DNA of 10,407 nucleotides. It comes from Thermococcus sp. (GTDB lineage: Archaea > Methanobacteriota_B > Thermococci > Thermococcales > Thermococcaceae). The position numbers and the translations under genes are program-made. The DNA lies in contig DRGF01000109.1 in NCBI GenBank assembly GCA_011050175.1, forward strand, positions 1 to 10,407, in the 5' to 3' direction. Below are positions 6,183 through 10,407 of the stretch, one piece after another. The stretch's first letter is position 1, and the number at the start of each line of letters is the position of its first letter. The notes under the pieces were generated by a model. The model saw only the letters and a list, made by a program, of their open reading frames with translations, was not told the DNA's origin and did no database searches.

Positions 6183-7520
6183 TCACACTCCCTCCTTCTT
6201 TTCTTCAACTTTTTCGACTATAAGAGTAAGCCCCCTAACTTCGACAACACGAACCCTTTCCCCGACGGGTATATTTTCACCATTGGTTTCGGCCCTCCAC
6301 AGCTCGCCGCGGAGCTTAACAATGCCCTCCGGGTCGAGGTCTTCCACAACCTTCCCGATTTCTCCAACAAGCTCCTCCTTCCCTGCTTCTGGCGTTCTCC
6401 TGTGGGCACGTACCACCGCGGCCATCCCGAAGAGGAAAAAGAGGCCAAGCAGTATTGCCATGACTATTATCGCTATCCTGAGCGTTTGATAGGTTTCCCC
6501 GGTCACGAGGTATTCACCTCCTCCGCTGAAGAGCATGATTCCACCCAGTACGAACGTTATGACGCCCGCTACTGTGAACAGTCCAAATGTTGGCGTCAGC
6601 GCCTCGGCGACGAAGAATATCATTGCAAGACCGATGAGTACCAATGCCGCACTGCTGTATCCGAAGTACCCGAGACCCATGAGGCCAAGAACCAGCATTA
6701 TGGCACCCATCGTCTCGGGGACGTGCCAGCCGGGAGTGAGGAAGCCGAATATTAGTCCGATAAGGCCGATGTTGAGGAGCAAATAGGCTATCGTTGGGTC
6801 GGTTATGTACTTAACGACCGTATCCCTGAAGGACGGCTCGATGTACACAACCTCCGCGCCCTTCAGGTGGAGGGTCACTTTCCCTTTCCCCGCCACGGGG
6901 ACTTTTGTCTCCATCCCGTCGGCCTTCTGGAGGAGCTCATCAACGTTCGCTGCGATGACCTCGATAACGCCGTATTTCAGGGCTTCCTCAGGGGTTACGC
7001 TTCTGTCCTCCGTTATGAACTCCTCCGCGAGGGTCTCGTTCCTGCCGCTCATCCTCGCGAGCTCCCGGAGGTATGTCACGTAGAAGTTCGTTATCTTAGG
7101 TGGTGCCTCCACTATGCTCCCGTTCTGGCCGTAGCCGAGTATAGGCCTGCAGGCGCCTATGACCGTCCCGGGGGCCATGGCGATGAGGTGGGAACTCAGG
7201 GCGATGTATGTTCCCGCAGAAGCGGCCATTCCCCCCGAAGGGTAGACGTAGATTATAACTGGAACCTTGGCGCTCTGGATTCTCGTGACGATGGCCTGCA
7301 TTGCGTCGCTTCGCCCGCCGGGGGTGTTGAGCTGGATTATTATAGCCTCGGCGTTGTTCCTCTCGGCTTCGCTGATGTATCTGTCGAACTGGTCAACTGT
7401 GTAACCGGTGATCATGCCGTCAATGCTGGCCACGTAAACCACGTTGCTCTTGGCATGGACGCCCGGCAGGATAAGGGCAAGTGTCATCAGAGCAACCAGG
7501 GCAATTTTCAGTCTCATCAT
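6183..7520 (-). CDS. Membrane-bound ClpP-class serine protease with NfeD domain
   Basis: This matches the Pyrococcus STOPP/PH1510 protease, which cleaves the hydrophobic C-terminus of the partner stomatin. The 445-residue protein has a signal peptide-like N-terminus (LKIALVALMTLALILPGVHA). The extracytoplasmic protease domain (about 26-235) contains LNTPGGR (64-70), the nucleophile Ser101 in MAASAGTYIA, and Lys142 in EAPPKITN. The Ser-Lys spacing equals that of the known Ser97/Lys138 dyad. Four or more membrane helices follow (about 243-262, 271-285, 291-330, 347-371), then a C-terminal OB-fold NfeD domain (about 381-437). Two adjacent ATG codons (7520, 7517) may start it. A TATA box near 7549-7556 implies a very short leader. 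Confidence 0.95.
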   Translation of the reverse strand: MMRLKIALVALMTLALILPGVHAKSNVVYVASIDGMITGYTVDQFDRYISEAERNNAEAIIIQLNTPGGRSDAMQAIVTRIQSAKVPVIIYVYPSGGMAASAGTYIALSSHLIAMAPGTVIGACRPILGYGQNGSIVEAPPKITNFYVTYLRELARMSGRNETLAEEFITEDRSVTPEEALKYGVIEVIAANVDELLQKADGMETKVPVAGKGKVTLHLKGAEVVYIEPSFRDTVVKYITDPTIAYLLLNIGLIGLIFGFLTPGWHVPETMGAIMLVLGLMGLGYFGYSSAALVLIGLAMIFFVAEALTPTFGLFTVAGVITFVLGGIMLFSGGGEYLVTGETYQTLRIAIIVMAILLGLFFLFGMAAVVRAHRRTPEAGKEELVGEIGKVVEDLDPEGIVKLRGELWRAETNGENIPVGERVRVVEVRGLTLIVEKVEEKKEGV

Positions 7521-7548
7521 TATCGCCTGATAATAATACCACTTAACA

Positions 7549-7560
7549 GTTTAAATCTTT
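7549..7560 (-). promoter_or_regulatory. TATA promoter of the protease/stomatin operon
   Basis: The minus strand reads AAAGATTTAAAC; the purine-rich stretch fits a BRE and ATTTAAAC a TATA box. The predicted transcription start near 7527 leaves only about seven bases before the ATG at 7520. Confidence 0.55.
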
Positions 7561-7576
7561 TGCCTGTCCACCAAAA

Positions 7577-7588
7577 GTGATTTATATA
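7577..7588 (+). promoter_or_regulatory. TATA promoter of the glycosylase operon
   Basis: AAAGTGA is followed by TTTATATA at 7581-7588, a near-consensus archaeal TATA box. Its centre is 25 bases before the ATG at 7609, and no ribosome-binding site precedes that ATG, so the first gene of the operon is probably read from a leaderless message. Confidence 0.7.
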
Positions 7589-7608
7589 TCGGCTCTCAAC
7601 TTTTTAAC

Positions 7609-7929
7609 ATGAGCCTAAAGACCCTCACCAAGCTTTACAGGGTTGCTAAAGGCGATGAAAAAGTTGAGCGGGCCTGGGAGCTCGTGAGGGAAGCGGCCAG
7701 ATATTCCAACCACGAACCCTACTGGGAATTCCTCAAAAAGAGCTTTGATGTCTACGCGGAGGATATAAAGGAAGCCCTCCGTTTCCTTGAAGAAAAGGGC
7801 GAGCTCCAAATCAAACGCTCCACTGATGGCAGGAGGCTCTACGTCTCAACCCTAAAGGATATAAAGGAGAACCCCGTTAGGCTCGACCGATGGCTGGGAT
7901 TGACATCAGAAAAACGGTTCACGAAATGA
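7609..7929 (+). CDS. Small protein, possibly winged-helix, 106 aa
   Basis: The family is not recognised. The protein is basic and helical in its first two thirds (VERAWELVREAARYSNH, then EPYWEFLKKSFDVYAEDIKEALRFLEEKGEL). It then has a strand-turn-strand stretch (LQIKRSTDGRRLYVSTL, about 66-82) that resembles the wing of a winged-helix DNA-binding domain; this is inference. It is the first gene of a plus-strand operon and its last 40 bases overlap the start of the DNA glycosylase gene in another frame. That makes co-expression with the repair enzyme likely. The start is set by the TATA spacing, as no ribosome-binding site is present. Confidence 0.8.
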   Translation: MSLKTLTKLYRVAKGDEKVERAWELVREAARYSNHEPYWEFLKKSFDVYAEDIKEALRFLEEKGELQIKRSTDGRRLYVSTLKDIKENPVRLDRWLGLTSEKRFTK

Positions 7930-8720
7930 TACGCAACGGTACCTGGAAGTTCGAGAACGGTGTTTTTTATCAGGCTTTTGAGAACGGTATTGCCGGCTAC
8001 GATGGGGAGAACTTTATATTCCCTGACCCGTGGGGCAGAAGGGAAAGGAAGCTCGCAGAGGAGAAGCTGGCCGTTATCCTCGGGCTCGACACCGATTTAG
8101 ACTCCTTCTACACCGAGATAAGCGACTCGCCCTTTGCGTTCCTCATCGATGAGTTCTATGGGCTGGTGGCACCCGCCTCGCCGAGCCCGTACCAGGCGCT
8201 GGTCGAGACGGTAGCCCAGCAGCAGGTTAACTTTGACTTCGCACAGAAGACCATTAGAAACCTCGTGAAGCTGGCTGGCAGGCCCGTGGGCGACCTACAT
8301 GCATTTCCAGCCCCTGAGAGGATAGCGTCCCTGGGCGAAGAGGGGCTGAAAGAAGCGAGACTCGGCTACAGGGCGGACTACATAGCGTCCCTCACCAGGC
8401 TCTGCCTCGAAGGTGAGCTGAACCTCGAACTCTGGGACTGGGAAGTTGATGAGGCCATTAAGTACCTCACGAAGTTCAGGGGAGTGGGGAAGTGGACGGC
8501 AGAGCTTTTCCTCGCGTATGGCCTCAGGAAGAACGTTTATCCGGCAGGGGATCTCGGGCTTAGGAGAGGGATAGCGAAGATTTTCGGGAAGAGAGTTAAG
8601 GAAGTTAGGGAGAAAGATGTGAGGGAACTTATAGAGCCCTACGGGAAGTGGAAGGGCCTTCTGGCGTTTTACGTCACCTGCTACGACAGGAAGACCGAGA
8701 TGGAGAGGAAGGGGAAATGA
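7890..8720 (+). CDS. AlkA-like HhH-GPD DNA glycosylase
   Basis: This is a base-excision repair glycosylase of the helix-hairpin-helix superfamily, most like the 3-methyladenine/alkylpurine (AlkA) branch. Seen in the 276-residue sequence: an N-terminal beta-rich domain (residues about 18-60), the LVETVAQQQVNFDFAQK helix (104-120, the AlkA-type QQ motif), and the hairpin FRGVGKWTAELF (196-207). The catalytic aspartate, Asp221, lies in PAGDLGLRRG. There is no Cys4 iron-sulphur cluster motif, which argues against Nth/MutY. Substrate specificity cannot be read from sequence. ATG 7890 overlaps the previous gene by 40 bases; a second in-frame ATG at 7926 overlaps that gene's stop (ATGA) but would remove the first 12 residues. 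No convincing ribosome-binding site is seen for either. Confidence 0.9.
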   Translation: MAGIDIRKTVHEMIRNGTWKFENGVFYQAFENGIAGYDGENFIFPDPWGRRERKLAEEKLAVILGLDTDLDSFYTEISDSPFAFLIDEFYGLVAPASPSPYQALVETVAQQQVNFDFAQKTIRNLVKLAGRPVGDLHAFPAPERIASLGEEGLKEARLGYRADYIASLTRLCLEGELNLELWDWEVDEAIKYLTKFRGVGKWTAELFLAYGLRKNVYPAGDLGLRRGIAKIFGKRVKEVREKDVRELIEPYGKWKGLLAFYVTCYDRKTEMERKGK

Positions 8721-9049
8721 GCGAAGTGATGATCATTCTGGAGAGGGAGAAGTTCAGACACCTAAAAGGGCGCGACATCAACGCCCTCCTCCGCGAGAAC
8801 CTCCCGAAGGTTGAGGAGACCCTCAAGGCCGAGCGCGAGGAGTTCCTCCTTGAAAAGACCGCAAAACTTGAGGAAAAACTTCGGGAGATGACGGAGCAGC
8901 TCGATGACCTGAGGGAGTTCTACGAGGGGGCCTTGAAGGACAGGGAGTTCATGATGAAGGAGCGCGATAGACTTCGGGCAGAAAACGCCGAGCTGAGGAA
9001 GAAAGTCGAAGAGAAAAAGAAAGAGCTTGAGAAAGTTCACAAATCGTGA
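8717..9049 (+). CDS. Coiled-coil protein in the glycosylase operon, 110 aa
   Basis: I do not recognise a family. The start ATG overlaps the stop of the glycosylase gene (ATGA, 8717-8720) with a purine-rich AGGAAGGGG ribosome-binding site before it, so translation is coupled. After a short N-terminal segment (SEVMIILEREKFRHLKGRD) the protein is almost wholly a charged helix from about residue 25 to the end, with heptad-like leucines (LEEKLREMTEQLDDLREFY and LRAENAELRKKVEEKKKELE). The N-terminal part could be a small binding domain. A role connected with DNA repair is guilt by association only. Confidence 0.85.
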   Translation: MSEVMIILEREKFRHLKGRDINALLRENLPKVEETLKAEREEFLLEKTAKLEEKLREMTEQLDDLREFYEGALKDREFMMKERDRLRAENAELRKKVEEKKKELEKVHKS

Positions 9050-9061
9050 ACGATTCGTTCA
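9047..9061. repeat. 15-bp perfect palindrome between two operon genes
   Basis: TGAACGATTCGTTCA has two perfect 7-base arms around one central base. It begins in the stop codon of the coiled-coil gene (9047-9049) and lies about 15 bases before the next start codon. It could be a small operator or a hairpin; no T run follows, so it is unlikely to be a terminator. Confidence 0.5.
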
Positions 9062-9076
9062 TGGAGCGTGAACTGG

Positions 9077-9475
9077 ATGAAACTCATAATCAAACCCAAT
9101 AGGGGTTTTGGAAAAATCGAGGTTGAAGTAACCGAGGAGCTGTGGCGCGAGATAGAGCGTCTGGGCGAGGGGTACGGTGTTTCTCCGGAGGGTATCATCG
9201 AGATGGCCCTCGCTGGGCAGTTCAGGGAACCTGAAGGCGTGCTTGAAGAGCTGGAGAGAAAAGCCGAAGAGCTGGAACGAGAAGCTTGGAGGATTGAGAA
9301 GAAGTACGCTTCCCTCCGGTACAAGGCATACGGGCTAAGCGAGGACAACAAGGTACTCGCCATTGAGCTCTCTGGCCTAATAGCGGAGAACAACCAGCTC
9401 AGGCGCTTTTTACGGCTCCCCCTCAACCGGAACCCCGAACTGAGAAAGCTTATATCCTACTACCTCCAAGGTTGA
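9077..9475 (+). CDS. Predicted ribbon-helix-helix plus coiled-coil protein, 132 aa
   Basis: The family is not recognised by name. The N-terminal 45 residues have a strand (KIEVEVTEE) then two helices (ELWREIERLGEGYG and SPEGIIEMALAGQ) separated by a turn, the layout of a ribbon-helix-helix DNA-binding domain. From about 48 to 82 there is a charged coiled coil (LEELERKAEELEREAWRIEKK), and the C-terminal part (IELSGLIAENNQLRRFL) again looks helical with leucine spacing. It resembles its upstream neighbour in having a coiled-coil plan. The ATG at 9077 is chosen over the GTG at 9068 because GGAGCGTG (9063-9070) fits a ribbon of ribosome-binding bases six bases before the ATG. The 3' end contains a TATA-like element that may serve the sRNA genes downstream. 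Confidence 0.84.
   Translation: MKLIIKPNRGFGKIEVEVTEELWREIERLGEGYGVSPEGIIEMALAGQFREPEGVLEELERKAEELEREAWRIEKKYASLRYKAYGLSEDNKVLAIELSGLIAENNQLRRFLRLPLNRNPELRKLISYYLQG
9442..9456 (+). promoter_or_regulatory. Probable promoter of the twin C/D sRNAs, inside the preceding gene
   Basis: GAGAAAGCTTATATC combines a purine BRE-like part with TTATAT. The centre of the TATA box (about 9452) is 25 bases before 9477, the first base of the predicted first sRNA. Confidence 0.5.
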
Positions 9476-9476
9476 A

Positions 9477-9534
9477 CTGCGGATGATGACAGCGAATTGC
9501 GCGGATCGGTGAAGAGCAACGCTATCTGACGCCG
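9477..9534 (+). ncRNA. Box C/D guide sRNA (first of two)
   Basis: The layout is that of an archaeal 2'-O-methylation guide. Box C is ATGATGA (9483-9489, perfect consensus), guide 1 is 12 nt (9490-9501), box D' is CGGA (9502-9505), a 3-nt loop follows, box C' is GTGAAGA (9509-9515), guide 2 is 10 nt (9516-9525), and box D is CTGA (9526-9529). The terminal stem pairs GCG 9479-9481 with CGC 9530-9532, exactly where a C/D kink-turn needs it. By the rule of the fifth base upstream of D or D', the guides would direct methylation of A in the sequence CGCAAUUCGCUG and C in AUAGCGUUGC. I could not assign those targets. The gene starts two bases after the stop of the preceding protein gene. Confidence 0.72.
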
Positions 9535-9620
9535 TCCCCGGCGGGCTGTGACGATTCCAAGACGGGCTGAGCCGCTCGCGGCTGTGACGTGCCCTATGAG
9601 CGCCGAGCCCGTCCGGGGCG
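9533..9620 (+). ncRNA. Box C/D guide sRNA (second of two) with long terminal stem
   Basis: Box C is GTGACGA (9548-9554), guide 1 is 12 nt (9555-9566), box D' is CTGA (9567-9570), and a short hairpin (GCCG/CGGC, loop 9575-9578) follows. Box C' is GTGACGT (9584-9590), guide 2 is 12 nt (9591-9602) and box D is CCGA (9603-9606). Both kink-turns have the required three-base bulge and tandem G-A pairs. C-for-T changes occur in both boxes C and D, so the usual U-U pair would become C-C. The terminal stem is about 14 bp (9533-9546 with 9607-9620) with one mismatch or bulge. Guide 1 is complementary to CCCGUCUUG, which I recall in a conserved 23S/28S rRNA segment; guide 2 covers CUCAU, a CAU anticodon loop. 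A T6 run follows at once. The 3' part overlaps the end of nob1 on the opposite strand. Confidence 0.66.
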
Positions 9621-10097
9621 TTTTTTCCGGCGCTTCTTTGGTACCAGCCTCACGGGACTGCCGCAGTCGGGGCAGGTTCCCTCTGGCGGCATCTCTGAGA
9701 AACGCTTTCCGCAGCCTATACAGACGTAGTTCCAGCGGATGACCCGCTTTATCCCGCGCTTGAGCGTTCTGAACTCTATCCCGAGGGTTTTCGCTATGTT
9801 TTGGAGGTTGTAGTCGTCGGTGAAGAGAGTCCCGTTGAGCTCATATGCGAGGGCGAGGACTTCTACATCGGCCTCGCTGAGCTCGTTAAGCTCCCCAGTT
9901 TTCCGGGCGGCCTCTTTAACGGCCTCAATGTTCTCCTGCGAAGGGACGAGAACCTTCACCTTTCCGGCACTTATCAGCCCCTCCAGGAAGAGCCTCGACT
10001 CCGGGTCTTTGACCTCATCGACGACCTTCGGCGTTGTAACTCCTTCAACATCGAGCCCCTGAATGAAGACCGCAGCATCTATGACCTGAACCTTCAT
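9594..10097 (-). CDS. nob1: Ribosome maturation endonuclease Nob1
   Basis: Nob1 is the PIN-domain endonuclease that makes the mature 3' end of 16S rRNA on the pre-40S-like small subunit. The 167-residue protein has a PIN domain (1 to about 118) with acidic residues in expected places: Asp7 in VIDAAVF, Glu28 in VVDEV, Asp77 in SEADVEV, and Asp94/Asp95 in FTDDYNLQ. A zinc ribbon follows, with CIGC (126-129) and CPDC (142-145), and a strongly basic tail ([13 protein letters not shown]). Length and domain order are normal for archaeal Nob1. The ATG at 10097 has no ribosome-binding site and is about 26 bases from an AT-rich box, so it is probably leaderless. Its last nine or so codons overlap the second C/D sRNA on the opposite strand. 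Confidence 0.95.
   Translation of the reverse strand: MKVQVIDAAVFIQGLDVEGVTTPKVVDEVKDPESRLFLEGLISAGKVKVLVPSQENIEAVKEAARKTGELNELSEADVEVLALAYELNGTLFTDDYNLQNIAKTLGIEFRTLKRGIKRVIRWNYVCIGCGKRFSEMPPEGTCPDCGSPVRLVPKKRRKKRPGRARRS
9621..9626 (+). terminator. T6 run after the sRNA pair
   Basis: TTTTTT follows the last base of the long terminal stem of the second sRNA and would serve as its terminator. The same bases encode two lysines of Nob1 on the other strand, so it may be partly coincidental. Confidence 0.5.
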
Positions 10098-10116
10098 GGT
10101 TCAAACTCGGAGAAAC

Positions 10117-10130
10117 CCTTTTTTAGATTT
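10117..10130. promoter_or_regulatory. Single AT-rich box between divergent nob1 and pxpA
   Basis: CCTTTTTTAGATTT is the only AT-rich element in the 59-base gap. On the minus strand (AAATCTAAAAAAGG) its centre is about 26 bases from the nob1 ATG. On the plus strand the same distance points to about 10149, within the GGTGGT ribosome-binding site of pxpA. It may therefore serve both genes. Confidence 0.4.
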
Positions 10131-10156
10131 CCGTCGAAATGATGTCGGTGGTATGG

Positions 10157-10407
10157 ATGAAAGTTGACCTGAACTCTGACCTCGGCGAGAGCTTTGGGCG
10201 GTATAAACTCGGTCTCGATGAGGAGGTTATGGAGTACATCACGAGCGCCAACGTCGCGGCGGGCTGGCACGCCGGAGACCCGCTGGTTATGAGGAGAACC
10301 GTGAGGCTCGCGAAGGAGAAGGGCGTCGCCGTTGGCGTCCACCCCGGCTACCCCGACCTGCTCGGCTTCGGAAGGAGGTACATGAAGCTCACGCCTGAGG
10401 AAGCGAG
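10157..10407 (+). CDS. pxpA: 5-oxoprolinase subunit A (LamB/YcsF family), N-terminal part
   Basis: The gene runs off the right edge; 83 codons are present. The translation starts [19 protein letters not shown] and continues with [13 protein letters not shown] and [17 protein letters not shown], all hallmarks of the LamB/YcsF family. Family residues expected to be active include the Asp and Glu of DLGE and the His of WHAGDP. With PxpB and PxpC (expected downstream, outside the window) it forms the ATP-dependent 5-oxoprolinase that opens pyroglutamate to glutamate. The ATG at 10157 is preferred over an in-frame ATG at 10142, because GGTGGT (10147-10152) lies four bases before it; an ATG at 10153 is out of frame and quickly stops. 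Confidence 0.93.
   Translation, partial: MKVDLNSDLGESFGRYKLGLDEEVMEYITSANVAAGWHAGDPLVMRRTVRLAKEKGVAVGVHPGYPDLLGFGRRYMKLTPEEA

Noticed and set aside
5544..7580. Several 200-codon plus-strand frames opposite the stomatin and protease genes
   Set aside because: Antisense shadows with no plausible start signals; the minus-strand genes are complete and match known families throughout.
9037..9426. Minus-strand 129-codon frame opposite the ribbon-helix-helix gene
   Set aside because: The translation is Ser-rich with no domain, while the plus strand has a ribosome-binding site and operon context.
9547..9606. An H/ACA-type guide RNA reading of the GC-rich hairpin before nob1
   Set aside because: No ACA box follows the stem on the plus strand, and the C, D', C' and D boxes with two 12-nt guides explain the region better.
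9533..9626. A bacterial-style rho-independent terminator formed by the long stem and T6 run
   Set aside because: The two arms are 60 bases apart and enclose a complete C/D sRNA; archaea terminate at T runs without needing a hairpin. The T run is kept as terminator only.
10094..10342. Minus-strand 82-codon frame opposite the start of pxpA
   Set aside because: It overlaps clear pxpA family motifs on the plus strand and the nob1 promoter.

Overview
The window looks like chromosome of a hyperthermophilic euryarchaeon of the Thermococcales, most likely a Thermococcus. The evidence is the set of archaeal proteins: geranylgeranylglyceryl phosphate synthase, AMP phosphorylase, Nob1, a MinD-like ATPase, and the membrane protease/p-stomatin pair well known from Pyrococcus. 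Supporting signs are GGTGAT/GGAGG ribosome-binding sites, TATA boxes about 25 bases upstream of starts (several messages look leaderless), tight gene packing with ATGA overlaps, and two C/D-box guide RNAs. I see no tRNA, rRNA, insertion sequence, CRISPR array or prophage gene. No gene-free stretch exceeds about 170 bases.

Layout. At the left edge, on the minus strand, is the start of an M55 D-aminopeptidase (DppA-like). A divergent small gene of unknown function (219-458) follows. Next come GGGP synthase (membrane lipid synthesis) and, overlapping it by 50 bases, a GIY-YIG/DUF123 protein, both minus. The latter appears to share a palindromic TATA box with a divergent DUF2095-type gene (1722-2114). 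AMP phosphorylase (minus, 2166-3677) and an unidentified 82-residue protein (3801-4049) follow. A MinD-like ATPase (TTG start proposed) is translationally coupled to an 83-residue one-pass membrane protein (4140-5167, minus). The NfeD-type membrane serine protease and its stomatin partner form a two-gene operon (5337-7520, minus).

Right part. From 7609 a plus-strand operon holds a small possibly winged-helix protein, an AlkA-like HhH-GPD DNA glycosylase, a coiled-coil protein, and a predicted ribbon-helix-helix protein with a coiled coil. Between it and the convergent nob1 gene lie two back-to-back box C/D sRNAs (9477-9620). They appear to have their own TATA box inside the end of the previous gene and a T6 run after them. 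The second sRNA has guides that I can tentatively assign to a conserved 23S rRNA segment and to a CAU-anticodon tRNA. The window ends in the start of pxpA (5-oxoprolinase subunit A, LamB/YcsF family), divergent from nob1.

How the parts fit: most genes are housekeeping. The least described items are the twin sRNAs, the MinD-linked small membrane protein, and the two coiled-coil proteins in the glycosylase operon. Coordinates use the starts I consider best supported by ribosome-binding sites; alternatives are noted.
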